A stretch of 64,000 nucleotides of DNA from positions 1 to 64,000 of the forward strand of contig NZ_JAIWNB010000016.1 of NCBI RefSeq assembly GCF_020215705.1, read 5' to 3'. The notes under the pieces were generated by a model. That model made no database searches. It saw only the letters and a list, made by a program, of their open reading frames with translations, and had not been told where the DNA came from. The translations under genes and the position numbers were made by a program. Shown piece after piece: positions 1-8,187 of the stretch (position 1 is the stretch's first letter; each line of letters begins with the position of its first letter). This DNA comes from Nonomuraea aurantiaca. Its GTDB lineage: Bacteria > Actinomycetota > Actinomycetes > Streptosporangiales > Streptosporangiaceae.

Positions 1-66
1 GAGCCATCGTGAGCGTGTCCTTCCGGGAAGAATGAGCGCTTCCCTTCGACCGTCACACGATGGCTC
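1..66. repeat. Nested inverted repeat at the window edge
   Basis: GAGCCATCGTG (1-11) is the exact reverse complement of CACGATGGCTC (56-66). Inside it GGGAAG (25-30) and CTTCCC (39-44) form a second stem around an 8-nt loop. The element would fold as a long two-part hairpin and lies 30 bp beyond the stop codon of the small gene at 96-500, so it could be its terminator. It could also be the end of a repeat element cut by the window edge; the sequence to the left is not visible. Confidence 0.5.
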
Positions 67-95
67 ACCTTCTGCCAGACCTCGGTGACTGATCG

Positions 96-500
96 TCACG
101 AACTACACCACTCGATGGGACGCCATCCATGCCCGAGGGTGCCGTAAGGGTGAAGCCGGCCAGGCTGGATGACCAGCAGCGGATAGATCGTGCTGTGGTG
201 GCGGACTCGGCTGGAGGTGAACCAGTCCGGCTCCCGCCCGGCGGCCACCCGGTCACCGTCCAGCACCCGGTCAGCCAGGGCCTCCTGACAAGCGCGGCAC
301 CCGTCCATCACCGCGCCGACCAACTGCCCGACAGCGTCCATGCGCACCAACCCCGGCCGTCCGAACGCGCTGGCGTCGATCGGCGGCACGACAGGACCGC
401 GATGCTGATGCAGCGTCCCGGCGGCAGCGCTGGCATGGCCACGTCCGGTGCGTTCCCGAGCCTTGCTGGCGCGCTGCTTGCGACCGTGATTCCTGACCAT
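96..500 (-). CDS. Small basic protein of unknown function (134 aa)
   Basis: The ATG at 500 is preceded by a G-run that can act as ribosome binding site. The N-terminus (N-H-x-R-K-Q-R-A motif, residues 3-10) is strongly basic and is followed by an H-A-S-A-A-A-G-T-x-H-x-H stretch. From memory this pattern recurs in short uncharacterised Streptomyces proteins; no function is known to me. The rest has no transmembrane segment and few acidic residues. An upstream in-frame start at 671 exists but would add 57 residues of non-coding character, so the shorter form is preferred. The gene is isolated: the next gene starts 306 bp away on the other strand. Real coding status is moderately likely only. 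Confidence 0.45.
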   Translation of the reverse strand: MVRNHGRKQRASKARERTGRGHASAAAGTLHQHRGPVVPPIDASAFGRPGLVRMDAVGQLVGAVMDGCRACQEALADRVLDGDRVAAGREPDWFTSSRVRHHSTIYPLLVIQPGRLHPYGTLGHGWRPIEWCSS

Positions 501-806
501 CGCGAACCCCCCGTTGTCACTGTCAACCCCCCCTTGCCGTGGGTGAAGTTTCGCTTTCGGCGCTGTACGCACGTCGGCGTCGCAGTGCTGCGGGTGCAGT
601 GCCCGGCCGATCACCGGCCTGCTGCCCTGCGGACGCAGACCAGCCGGGGCCGCGCACATGAGCACGGTCATGCATCAGGTCGGCCGCGCCAGCGAACCGC
701 GGTTGACCTGCGATTTTGCGGAAGCGGCGGGTGTGGTTCCCGCGCATTGTTAGAGGTTTGTCAAATCTTCAGGGGAAGTGATCTTCCCCAACCTAGGATC
801 CCTCCC
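501..806. promoter_or_regulatory. Divergent intergenic region with stem-loop before the 807 gene
   Basis: These 306 bp separate two divergent genes and must hold both promoters. GGGGAAG (772-778) and CTTCCCC (783-789) form a perfect 7-bp stem with a 4-nt loop, ending 17 nt before the ATG at 807. It is placed as an operator or a 5' UTR hairpin. I see no open frame with convincing coding character in the remainder and no clear sigma-70 promoter pair. Confidence 0.35.
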
Positions 807-1763
807 ATGCTGATTCACCGAACCTTACGGACGATCACAGTCCTCGCCGCGACGTTCACCGTCGCGCTGTCCGGGGCGGTCACCGGCGGTGCGAGCGCGG
901 CCACAGCCGACGAGACCCAGCCCAAGCCCGACCGTCAGCTGCTCTTCTACAACCACGCCTACAGCGTCGTCGACAAGGAGACCGCCGACGCGGTCGAGAA
1001 CTCCGACTACCTCCGGAAGTTCGCCAACTTCGAGGTCCGCACCACGACCGGTGGCGGGCTGACCTGGAAAGGCCGCTACCTGAAGGGCCGCGAGACCTAC
1101 CTGGAGCTGTTCTCGGTGGGCGACCTGCCCGGCCAGGACGCCGAGTTCGGCTCCGCCGGGCTCGGGACCTCGGTCGAGCGCGCCGGGGACCTCGCCACGG
1201 TGACCGAGCGCCTGAAGGCCGCGGGGATCGCCAATCCGTTCCCGTACCGCCAGACACGTGACTTCGGCGACGGCGTCAAGGTGCCGTGGTTCGACACCAT
1301 CCGTACCACCGGCGACCAGTACGACGCCTTCGACCCGTGGGCGATGGAATACCTGCCGGAGTACTTCGCCGACCCGCGCAGCAAGACCGAGCCCGCGAGC
1401 TTCCCCGGCGACGTCGGCCGCGAGCGCTACCTGCCCGACGACTACCGCGACCACCTGATGCGTGACGTGACCTCCATCCGCATCGGGGTGCCCGCCCGCG
1501 ACCTCGCCAACACGGTGCCGCTGCTGCGCGCCGGCGGCTTCACCATCCGGACGCTTCCCGGCGGTGGCGTCGTCGCCGAGGGCGGCGGCACCCGGATCCA
1601 GCTGGACTCCGTTCCGCGCGAGCAGGCCGGCCTCAAGCAGATCCAGATGTCGCTCAACAAGCCCCTGCTGTCCATGACCGAGGAGCGGATCGGCCGGTCC
1701 ACTCTCGCCGTCGGCCCCGGCGCGCGCGCCGTGTGGACCTTCGACCCGCCGGCCGCCCAGTAG
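807..1763 (+). CDS. Secreted DUF5829-like protein (318 aa)
   Basis: The ATG at 807 opens a signal peptide: charged start, hydrophobic core around residues 10-24 and an A-x-A type cleavage region (GASAATA) near residue 30. The mature protein begins with LLFYNHAYSVVDKETADAV and contains FEVRTTTGGG, GRETYLELF and VGDLPGQD, which I recognise as the pattern of the actinobacterial DUF5829 family. These are about 300-residue exported proteins with a fold probably related to glyoxalase/VOC proteins; no reaction is established. There are no membrane helices after the signal and no lipobox Cys, so it should be released or wall-associated. It is monocistronic: the next gene is convergent. Confidence 0.65.
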   Translation: MLIHRTLRTITVLAATFTVALSGAVTGGASAATADETQPKPDRQLLFYNHAYSVVDKETADAVENSDYLRKFANFEVRTTTGGGLTWKGRYLKGRETYLELFSVGDLPGQDAEFGSAGLGTSVERAGDLATVTERLKAAGIANPFPYRQTRDFGDGVKVPWFDTIRTTGDQYDAFDPWAMEYLPEYFADPRSKTEPASFPGDVGRERYLPDDYRDHLMRDVTSIRIGVPARDLANTVPLLRAGGFTIRTLPGGGVVAEGGGTRIQLDSVPREQAGLKQIQMSLNKPLLSMTEERIGRSTLAVGPGARAVWTFDPPAAQ

Positions 1764-1923
1764 GCGTCGCTCCACCCGGATAAGCGTCGCTCCGCGTCTA
1801 CCTGCGGGTACAGCGAAGCGGTTACCTGCGGATGCGGCGAAGCGGTGCCAGTGAGGAAACGCCTCGCCGGCACCGACGGCGGCGTGACGGTCCCTCAGGC
1901 CCGGTGTGGCGCGATGGATCCGG

Positions 1924-2942
1924 TCAGTGCGGAAGCTCGACCGACAGGTGCGGACTCAGCGCCCGGAGGAAGTCCGCCGCGTCGAACATCGCGCCCGCCG
2001 AGGCCAGGCCCGTTGTCCGGGTGTACCCGGCGAGGATCCGCTGGACGGCCTCCACCGCCAGAGGTGAGGTGATCGCGTAGATGTCCTGGCCACGGGCCGT
2101 GGCGCGGCGCTCGACACCGCCCGCGCGTACCAGGACGTCGACGACGAAAGTCTGGTTCGACCGTCCCAGGGCGTCGACCGGCTCCGGCGCCGGCGTGTCC
2201 TCCTGGGCCAGGTCCCTCGCGGCTTCGACGGTCATGTAGGTGCGGACTTCGGGCACGGCCAGGTGACTAGGAACGGTGACGACATCGGCCATGGTGAGCT
2301 CCGCGATCACCGCCCGCCGGCCCAGCGGCTCTGGAAAGAGCCAATCCTGCTCCACCGCCTTGTCGTCGTGGTACTGCAACGCGCCGTCCGTGAACCGCAC
2401 CCGCCGGCCCGCGCGACGCTCATGGACACCTGTCCGGCCGCCCGCGTGCCCGCGGTGGGATGCCAGCTGCTCAGCCCGTACGCGACGTGCACCTCGTCCG
2501 CGGCGGTCCACTCTCCCATCGCCGCGGTCACCAACAGGTCGCCCAGTCCACCGTAGAAGGCCATCGCCGGCACCACGGGTCGGGCGGCCGCCGCATGGTC
2601 GGCGAACATCGCGGCGTTCGCCTCGATCTCGGCCGCGACGTCGACGTACGGGATCCCCGCGCGCAAGGCCGCCTCGACGACCGGGCCGCCCGTCACCGCG
2701 AACGGTCCCGCGCAGTTGATGACGGCCGCCGCGCCGGCGAGGGCTCGGTCCAGTGAGCTCGCGTCGTCCACAGTGGCCGGCCGCACGACGACGTCGGTCC
2801 ACTCGGCCGCCAACGCCGCCAGCCGGGCCGCGTCACGGCCGGAGATGACCGTGGCGATGCCACGCCTTCGTAGCTCGGCGACGATGAAGCGGCCGGTGTG
2901 CCCTGTCGCCCCGTAGACCACCACTGCGGCCGTCGTGCTCAT
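1924..2942 (-). pseudogene. Saccharopine dehydrogenase-like NAD(P)-binding protein, frameshifted
   Basis: From an ATG at 2942 one frame encodes a Rossmann start (VVYGATGHTGRFIVAEL) and runs through INCAGPF, typical of trans-acting enoyl reductase / saccharopine dehydrogenase-like proteins. Near 2400-2410 the similarity moves to the next frame, which carries VRFTDGALQYHDDKAVEQDW and continues to the stop at 1924. The total length of 1019 bp is not divisible by three, consistent with a single missing base. With one base restored the product would be about 339 residues, normal for the family. Either the gene has recently died or the assembly has an error. It faces the upstream WD40 remnant. Confidence 0.75.
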
Positions 2943-2993
2943 GCAATCCATGGCAGCAGCGGCGACAGCGGCATCGGCATCGTCGAGGCGCCG

Positions 2994-3263
2994 ATGACGT
3001 CGGTGGCGTTCAGCCCGGACGGCAAGACGTTGGCCAGCGGCAGCTTCGACAAGACGATCGTGCTGACGGATGTCGCCACCACGCGCCCGCTCGACACACT
3101 GACCGGCCACAGCGGTCAGATCGCCGCCCTGGCCTTCAGCCCGGACGGCAGGTCCTTGGTGAGCGGCTCCTACGACGGTACGGCGCGCCTCTGGGATATC
3201 GCGACCCGTCGCTCCCTCGTCATGATGGCCGTCTCTCCCGCCCCGACCAGCTCCAGAAGCTGA
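2994..3263 (+). pseudogene. WD40-repeat protein remnant (89 codons)
   Basis: The frame holds two WD40 blades: SVAFSPDGKTLASGSFDKTI, then LTGHSGQIAALAFSPDGRSL ending in GTARLWDIAT. WD40 propellers need six to eight blades and in actinomycetes are normally the C-terminus of large kinases or NB-ARC proteins. Here the frame starts in the middle of a blade, has no ribosome binding site, and after the second blade drifts into unrelated sequence and stops. It is best read as a decayed piece of a larger gene left between two other genes. A short expressed two-blade protein is possible but unlikely. Confidence 0.6.
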
Positions 3264-3272
3264 ACGCGAGTA

Positions 3273-3683
3273 TTACGCCTTGGGCGCCTGCTGGATCCGC
3301 ACCAGGTTGCCCGAGGGGTCGCGGAACGCGCTGTCGCGCGGCCCCCAGGGCTGCTCGATGGGCTCCTGCAGCACCTCGGCACCGCTTGCCCGGACCCGCT
3401 CGAAGGTCGCGTCGAGATCGTCGGTGCTGAAGATGATCATTGACAGGACGCCCTTGGTGAGCAGTTCCTGCAGGGCGTCGCCGTCGGCCTGGGAACGGCC
3501 GGCGTGGGGCTCGGAGAGCACGATCTCGAGGTCCGGCTGGGTCGCGCTGCCGAGCGTGACCCAGCGGAACCCGCCGGAGGCGACGTCGTTGCGTACCTCA
3601 AGGCCGAGCGCGTCGCGGTAAAACGTGAGCGACTCGTCCACGTCGTTGACGGTGATGTGGCAGTAGCGCAGTGCGATGGTCAT
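3273..3683 (-). CDS. VOC (glyoxalase/bleomycin resistance) family protein (136 aa)
   Basis: The 136-residue protein has the paired beta-alpha-beta-beta-beta units of the vicinal oxygen chelate fold. The first begins RYCHITVNDVDESLTFYRDALGLEVR (quoted in part: HITVNDVDESLTFYRDALGL) and the second ends AFRDPSGNLVRI. His near residue 10 and the metal-face residues are the expected ligand positions. Substrate cannot be inferred. The gene lies 10 bp downstream of an AraC-type regulator on the same strand, so the two are almost certainly one transcript. Regulator plus VOC enzyme pairs of this kind often respond to small electrophiles or antibiotics, but that is only a family-level inference. Confidence 0.85.
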   Translation of the reverse strand: MTIALRYCHITVNDVDESLTFYRDALGLEVRNDVASGGFRWVTLGSATQPDLEIVLSEPHAGRSQADGDALQELLTKGVLSMIIFSTDDLDATFERVRASGAEVLQEPIEQPWGPRDSAFRDPSGNLVRIQQAPKA

Positions 3684-3693
3684 GCCGCCAACG

Positions 3694-4134
3694 TTAGGCC
3701 GCGGCGGCGCGCTCCGCTTCTCCGATCCTGCTCGGCGGGTTTCGTGTCGGCCGCGTGCGCACCTTCGCCACGCAGGCGGGCATCGCCGCCTCGGCGCGGT
3801 GCTCCCGGCCGCGGTACGCGCTCGGCGTCTCCCCCACCACCTCGGTGAACCGCGAGCTGAACGAGCCGAGCGACGTACAGCCGACCGCCATGCACGCGTC
3901 GGTCACGCTCATCCCCTCGCGCAGCAGCGCCATCGCCCGCTCGATCCGGCGGGTCATGAGATAGGTGTACGGCGTCTCGCCATAGGCCGCCCGGAACCGG
4001 CGCGAGAAGTGCCCCGGCGACATGAGCGCGTGGCGGGCCATTGCCGGCACGTCGAGCGGCTGTGCGTACTCCCGGTCGATCAGATCGCGCGCTCGGCGCA
4101 GATGCGCGAGATTGGCGAGGTCTTCCGGACTCAT
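3694..4134 (-). CDS. AraC-family transcriptional regulator, short form (146 aa)
   Basis: The protein consists almost only of the AraC DNA-binding domain at residues 8-108. It has two helix-turn-helix units: MARHALMSPGHFSRRFRAAYG, then the second helix ending in VGCTSLGSFSSRFTEVVGETPSAYR. The usual N-terminal ligand-binding cupin is absent, as in many short actinobacterial members paired with VOC enzymes. The C-terminal 35 residues are basic and probably disordered. The gene is upstream of, and 10 bp from, the VOC protein gene and is probably co-transcribed and autoregulatory. Start codon ATG at 4134. Confidence 0.85.
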   Translation of the reverse strand: MSPEDLANLAHLRRARDLIDREYAQPLDVPAMARHALMSPGHFSRRFRAAYGETPYTYLMTRRIERAMALLREGMSVTDACMAVGCTSLGSFSSRFTEVVGETPSAYRGREHRAEAAMPACVAKVRTRPTRNPPSRIGEAERAAAA

Positions 4135-4212
4135 GCGACGAAGATACCACCCCCAAATGGCCGCTTACCTGCACGAACGCGACTTATAGCTGGACAGGAC
4201 GCGTGAGTGCGC

Positions 4213-4419
4213 TCAGCTCCGGCCGAGCATTTCAGCGGTGAGGATGTTCCCGCCGAGCCCCCAGCCGCCGTCGGGGACTTCGTCGATGAGGACCAGGGTG
4301 TTCGCCCGGGCCCGCTCGCCGTACACGGCCGCGTAGGCGTCGGTGACGGCGTCGATGAGCTTCTTCTTGGATTCGGGGGTCAGGGTGTCGGCGGGCACCT
4401 TGAGGTTGGCGAACGGCAT
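4213..4419 (-). CDS. 4-oxalocrotonate tautomerase family protein (68 aa)
   Basis: This is a small protein beginning M-P-F-A. After Met removal Pro-1 would be the general base of tautomerase superfamily enzymes. Length (68 residues) and the motif LTPESKKKLIDAVTDAYAAVYGE followed by VLIDEVPDGGWGLGG match the small-subunit tautomerases (quoted motif split: LTPESKKKLIDAVTDAY / VLIDEVPDGGWGLGG). It lies 50 bp downstream of the SDR gene on the same strand and is probably the second gene of that operon, under control of the divergent TetR. The substrate is unknown; the SDR partner suggests a keto/enol-type small molecule. Confidence 0.85.
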   Translation of the reverse strand: MPFANLKVPADTLTPESKKKLIDAVTDAYAAVYGERARANTLVLIDEVPDGGWGLGGNILTAEMLGRS

Positions 4420-4469
4420 GGTGAGTTCCCTTTCGTGTGGATGATTCAGAGGTGGGCCATCGGCGGACG

Positions 4470-5204
4470 TCAGATGATGCCGCCGTTCGCGCGCACGACC
4501 TGCCCGTTGACCCAGTGCCCCGCGGGTCCGGCCAGGAAGGCGACGACCCGGGCGATGTCCTCCGGGGTGCCGAGCCGCGCGAGCGGGGGCTGGTTGGCGA
4601 GCCGCTCGATCGTGGCCTCGTCCTTGCCCTCGAGGAACAGGTCGGTGGCGGTCGGCCCCGGCGCGACCGCGTTGACCGTTATGTCCCGTCCCCGCAGCTC
4701 GCGGGCCAGGATGAGCGTCATCGCCTCGACGGCACCCTTGCTGGCGGCGTACGCCCCATAGTTCGGGAGTTGCAGGCCGACCACAGAGGTGGACAGGGTG
4801 ACGATCGCGCCTCCGGCGCGCACGCGGCGCGCGGCCTCCCGCGCCATGACGAAGGTGCCGCGGATGTTGGTGCGGTGCAGGGCGTCCAGGTCGGCGAGGT
4901 CGAGGTCGGCGATCGGGGACAGTGACAGCCGTCCCGCGGAGTTCACGACGACGTCGACCCCGCCGAAGACCTTCTCCGCCTCGTCGAACATCGCCGCGAC
5001 CGCGGTCTCGTCCGCCACGTCGGCCTGCACCGGGATGGCTCGGCCGCCGGCCGCGGTGATCTCCTGGACCACCTCGGCCGCGGCCGCGGCCGATCCTTGA
5101 TAGCCCACGACGACCGCGGAGCCCTGTGCCGCCAGAGTCGTCGCGATCGCCCGGCCGATCCCCCGGGAGCCGCCGCTGACCACGGCTATGCGTTGCTCGT
5201 TCAT
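4470..5204 (-). CDS. SDR family oxidoreductase (244 aa)
   Basis: Classical short-chain dehydrogenase. It has the TGxxxGxG-type cofactor loop as SGGSRGIGRAIA (residues 9-20), the NSAG motif near residue 87, the catalytic Ser in LSTSVV and the Tyr-x-x-x-Lys pair in YGAYAASKGA (about residues 149-158). The C-terminal NGQVVRANGGII matches FabG-like members. The ATG at 5204 has an AGAGG ribosome binding site. Preference is probably NADP(H), because a basic residue (Arg) sits in the cofactor loop. It heads an operon with the tautomerase and is divergent from TetR at 5316, with palindromes between them; regulation by that TetR is likely. Confidence 0.92.
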   Translation of the reverse strand: MNEQRIAVVSGGSRGIGRAIATTLAAQGSAVVVGYQGSAAAAAEVVQEITAAGGRAIPVQADVADETAVAAMFDEAEKVFGGVDVVVNSAGRLSLSPIADLDLADLDALHRTNIRGTFVMAREAARRVRAGGAIVTLSTSVVGLQLPNYGAYAASKGAVEAMTLILARELRGRDITVNAVAPGPTATDLFLEGKDEATIERLANQPPLARLGTPEDIARVVAFLAGPAGHWVNGQVVRANGGII

Positions 5205-5220
5205 GGAAACCTCTATTCGT

Positions 5221-5250
5221 CGTATCGGCGATACGCATCAGCGATATCGC
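5221..5250. promoter_or_regulatory. Palindromic operator candidates between SDR and TetR
   Basis: CGTATCGGCGATACG (5221-5235) has perfect 7-bp arms around one base, and GCGATATCGC (5241-5250) is a perfect 10-bp palindrome. Two related half sites CGTATCAT occur at 5279 and 5301, the second overlapping the region just before the tetR start at 5316. The arrangement in a 111-bp divergent intergenic region fits TetR autoregulation and control of the SDR operon. Confidence 0.65.
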
Positions 5251-5315
5251 CGCTAAGGCATGACAGTAGCACGGCCTTCGTATCATCGCTAGCGCCAAGG
5301 CGTATCATTGGTCGC

Positions 5316-6020
5316 ATGACAGGAACGGACTCCCTTCGCACGGCGATGATCGAAGCCGCAGAGCGTCAGCTGGCGACCTCCTCGGACAACGAGATCGCCA
5401 CGCGGGCGGTCTGTGAGGCGGTCGGTGTGAGCCAGCCCGTGCTCTACCGGCTCTTCGGCGACAAAAGAGGGCTCCTCGACGCCATCGCCGACCATGGATA
5501 TGAGAGGTATGCCACGCTCAAGGCCGCGCAGGAGCAGACGGCCGATCCGGTGGCCGATCTGCGCGCCGGCTGGGACGGCCACCTGGCGTTCGCGAGGGAG
5601 AATCCGGCCCTCTACCAGCTGATGTTCACTCCCCGACCGTGGTCTCACTCTACTGCTCGGGGTCGCGTGTTCGACTTGCTGGTGGCGACGCTCGTACGGT
5701 GCGCGGCGGCGGGCGCGTTGCACGTGGAGCCGCGGACCGCCGCCCAGCTGATCCTGTCGGCGAGCATCGGCAACGCCCTCCACCACATCTCCGGCCCGGC
5801 CCTGTTCGACGACCCCGCGCTGTCCCACCGCATGCGCGACGCCGTGTTCTCGCACGTGCTCACCGAGCCAACGGCTCAGGAGGACGCCGACCCGCTGCGT
5901 ACCGCCGCGCTGCGCCTCCACGCGCAACTCGGCCTCGGGGGCACCGACGCCCTCGAACCGGCCGAGGTCGCCCTGCTACTGCGCTGGCTCGAACGCATCA
6001 CGCGACCCTCCACGCCCTGA
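5316..6020 (+). CDS. TetR/AcrR family regulator (234 aa)
   Basis: The N-terminal HTH spans residues 8-55 (RAVCEAVGVSQPVLYRLFGDKRG in pieces: AVGVSQPVLYRLFGDK). It is followed by the WHG/TetR_C-type motif ADPVADLRAGWD and ENPALYQLMF. The ATG at 5316 is chosen because the preceding in-frame region is the operator. It is divergent from the SDR-tautomerase operon. It is a clear paralog of the TetR at 27985, which is also divergent from an NAD(P)-dependent oxidoreductase; the two share FGDxRGLLDA, ADPVxDLRAGWD and NPALYxLM. The ligand is unknown. Confidence 0.9.
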   Translation: MTGTDSLRTAMIEAAERQLATSSDNEIATRAVCEAVGVSQPVLYRLFGDKRGLLDAIADHGYERYATLKAAQEQTADPVADLRAGWDGHLAFARENPALYQLMFTPRPWSHSTARGRVFDLLVATLVRCAAAGALHVEPRTAAQLILSASIGNALHHISGPALFDDPALSHRMRDAVFSHVLTEPTAQEDADPLRTAALRLHAQLGLGGTDALEPAEVALLLRWLERITRPSTP

Positions 6021-6145
6021 CCATCCCGATCGGCTGTCAGCCATCGACCTCTTCATCGCTCATCTACTCCGATTTCCTGATGCGTCTACGCTGGCTTCCT
6101 GCCGTGCTCGTCGTCGTGCACCCACGTCACCCTGGAGAAGCCGTC

Positions 6146-6595
6146 ATGACCATGCCCGCACACATCCCCACCTGGCGCCACGCTCGCTACGACATGCCTG
6201 TCAGTCAGCAGCTGGCGCGCTACGACGAGTTGGCCGCCAAGCACGCGTCGGCCCGCGCCAGGATCGAGCTGGTGACCCGGGGGATCTACGACCCCGTCCG
6301 GCACGGCGCCGATGACCGTCCTCCCCTTACCGTGGCCGAGCACATCGAGCTGCTGGCGCTGGCGGAGTGCATCGCGCGTACCGTGCGGCATCCCGCCAAC
6401 GTCCACCACGCGTTGATGGCCGGAGTCACCTGGGCCGCCATCGCCCGCATCGTCGACTCCGACGAGCTCACCGTACGGCGGGACTACCAGCGATGGGCCG
6501 ACGACCAGTACGACCTCAACCGGCAGGACCCGGGCCTCGGCATGACCGCCGACGAGCACGCCGCCGCGACCGCCAGAGCTTCGGAAGGGGTCTGA
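6146..6595 (+). CDS. Protein of unknown function (149 aa)
   Basis: ATG at 6146 with a GGAGAAG ribosome binding site. The sequence is soluble, mostly helical and rich in His, Asp and Arg. It includes MAGVTWAAIARIVDSDELTVRRDYQRW (in part: GVTWAAIARIVDSDELTV), which has the spacing of a helix-turn-helix near residues 94-118, preceded by LALAECIARTVRHPANVHHAL. It may be a small DNA-binding protein, perhaps partnered with another factor. I do not recognise the family. The 125 bp before it contain no obvious promoter; it could be cotranscribed with the TetR. Confidence 0.65.
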   Translation: MTMPAHIPTWRHARYDMPVSQQLARYDELAAKHASARARIELVTRGIYDPVRHGADDRPPLTVAEHIELLALAECIARTVRHPANVHHALMAGVTWAAIARIVDSDELTVRRDYQRWADDQYDLNRQDPGLGMTADEHAAATARASEGV

Positions 6596-6659
6596 GACAC
6601 CTTCCGGCACCGGCCTGCGTACAGAGTGTCGTCGCGCAGGATGCCGGGCGGGGGCACCC

Positions 6660-6992
6660 CTACGGAGCCGGCTTGACGTTCTTGAGCGTGAAGTGCGAGG
6701 TGATGCCCCGGACCCGCGGGATGGTCATGACGTACTGGCTCAGGAACGCCTCGTAGGCGGCCAGGTCGGCCACGGCCACCCGGACGAAGTAGTCGGGACT
6801 GCCGAACAACCGCCGCAGCTCGACGACCTCCTCGGCCCGCGCGAGGGTCTGCTCGAAATGCGCGACCGTCTCCGCGTCCTGGGCGTCGAGCGTCAGGTCG
6901 ACCAGGACCTCGAAGGACCGGCCCACGGCCATCGCGTCGCCGACGCCGCGCCAGGCCGCAGCCGTCGGCAAAGGTAGCGGCTTGTCGGGCAA
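6660..6992 (-). pseudogene. Lrp/AsnC regulator, ligand-binding (RAM) domain only, 5' truncated
   Basis: Residues 19-105 match the RAM/AsnC effector domain: FEVLVDLTLDA, FEQTLARAEEVVELRRLFG, SPDYFVRVAVADLAAYEAFL, then IPRVRGITSHFTLKNVK. Normal Lrp proteins are about 150 residues with a preceding HTH. Here the 18 residues before the domain (from a TTG at 6992) show no HTH, and upstream DNA in all frames shows none before the next gene starts at 7031. The gene has probably lost its DNA-binding half. Stand-alone RAM proteins do exist, so a functional effector-binding protein is the alternative. Confidence 0.65.
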
Positions 6993-7030
6993 GAGCGGGT
7001 GGCGCGTCGCTCGCGAAGCTTCGTCCGTAC

Positions 7031-7693
7031 TCAGGAGGAGACGGCGACCGCGGTCCGATGGGTGCGAGGGTCGTCGATCGCGGCCAGGGCGAAGGCGGCC
7101 AGATCGGCGCGGGAGGTCTGGGAGCCGACCTTGGCGGTGGCGCCGATGGAGACGCGGGGGTGGCCGGTGGGCGGCCGGTCGGTGAGCCTGGTGGGGCGTA
7201 GGGCGGTCCAGGTCAGACTGCTGGTGGAGAGCAGGTCCTCCATGCGGGCCATGTCCGTGTAGGTATGCCGCATGAGGTGGTGCAGGAGGCGGGCGGCCAG
7301 GCGGGTGCCGGGGCCGGCGCCGGTGGGGACGCCGAGCCCGGCGGAGGAGATCACGATCAGCCGGGCACCGGGCTTGAGCGCGGAAATGATCTCGGCGGTG
7401 CCGGTGGAGTAGACGGCGGTGGGTCCGCGGCCGGCGGCGCCGAGCGCGGAGATCACCGCGTCATGATCGTCCAGCAGCCCCTGAAGCGAGCCGGGGGCCA
7501 GGATGTCGGCGGTATGGATGGTGAGCCCTGGTCCGGCCGCGTGGAGGTCCTGGGACTGGCTGGTGGTCGCGGCTGCGCGGAGCGCCTGAGGGCGGCGGGC
7601 GATCGCGGTGACTCGGTGTCCGGCGGCCAGGGACCGCTCGACGATGAGCCGTCCGGTACGACCGGCCGCACCGATGACGGCGATGGAGCTCAT
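7031..7693 (-). CDS. NAD(P)H-binding atypical SDR (NmrA/SDR_a5-like, 220 aa)
   Basis: Starts MSSIAVIGAAGRTGRLIVER, the GxxGxxG loop of NAD(P)-binding atypical SDRs of the YwnB/NmrA type. It continues with ILAPGSLQGLLDDHDAVISALG and LIVISSAGLGVP, and lacks a full Tyr-x-x-x-Lys site. A GGGAGG ribosome binding site precedes ATG 7693, so longer in-frame starts inside the neighbouring gene are rejected. It lies 29 bp downstream of the SnoaL-like gene on the same strand and is presumably cotranscribed, divergent from marR. Role unknown; probably a redox or stress sensor/reductase. Confidence 0.88.
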   Translation of the reverse strand: MSSIAVIGAAGRTGRLIVERSLAAGHRVTAIARRPQALRAAATTSQSQDLHAAGPGLTIHTADILAPGSLQGLLDDHDAVISALGAAGRGPTAVYSTGTAEIISALKPGARLIVISSAGLGVPTGAGPGTRLAARLLHHLMRHTYTDMARMEDLLSTSSLTWTALRPTRLTDRPPTGHPRVSIGATAKVGSQTSRADLAAFALAAIDDPRTHRTAVAVSS

Positions 7694-7722
7694 GGCGGTG
7701 TTCCTCCCAAAGGACCGGCGGG

Positions 7723-8166
7723 TCAGACGGCGGCGGGCTTGGTGGCGGGCTGGAACTTGAAGGAGACGGCCTCCATGAGCCCCTTGTGCTTGGTCTTCTG
7801 GACGGCGGCGATGCGCCACTGGCCGTCGGCCTCGCGGACGAGGGTGTAGGTGGCGAGCTTGCCGAGCTTCTTGGGCGTGCCCTTGGCGACCTCGCCACGG
7901 GTGACCACGACGGCGGTGTCGGCGCCGTAGCGGCGGATCTCGAGGATCTCCATGACCAGTTGGGTGCCCTTGAGGAAGCTGTCGAACAGGGCCTGGTGGG
8001 CCCGGCCGATCTCGGCGGCGCCGTGGTAGACGGTGCCGACGAAGGTGACGTCGGTGGCGTCGTCACTGAAGCAGGCGCCGTAGGCCGCGCCGTCTCCACG
8101 GTTCCAGGCGTCCTGGCTGCGCTGGAGGACGGTACGGATGGCGGCGAGGTCGATCGTGGTGGTCAT
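7723..8166 (-). CDS. SnoaL-like / SgcJ-EcaC family protein (147 aa)
   Basis: NTF2-like alpha+beta-barrel protein: WNRGDGAAYGACFSDDATDVTFVG near residues 21-44 (in part: WNRGDGAAYGACFSDDATD) is the signature of the SgcJ/EcaC family of small uncharacterised enzymes or ligand-binding proteins. Length is typical. It is the first gene of a two-gene operon with the NAD(P)-binding protein and faces marR across a 91-bp region full of GAAG/CTTC inverted repeats, so MarR repression is likely. Confidence 0.85.
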   Translation of the reverse strand: MTTTIDLAAIRTVLQRSQDAWNRGDGAAYGACFSDDATDVTFVGTVYHGAAEIGRAHQALFDSFLKGTQLVMEILEIRRYGADTAVVVTRGEVAKGTPKKLGKLATYTLVREADGQWRIAAVQKTKHKGLMEAVSFKFQPATKPAAV

Positions 8167-8187
8167 GGCGATACCCTCTCGTGATAG

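Noticed and set aside
758..799. Promoter TTGTCA / TAGGAT before the gene at 807
   Set aside because: Spacing of 30 bp is far outside the usual 16-19 bp.
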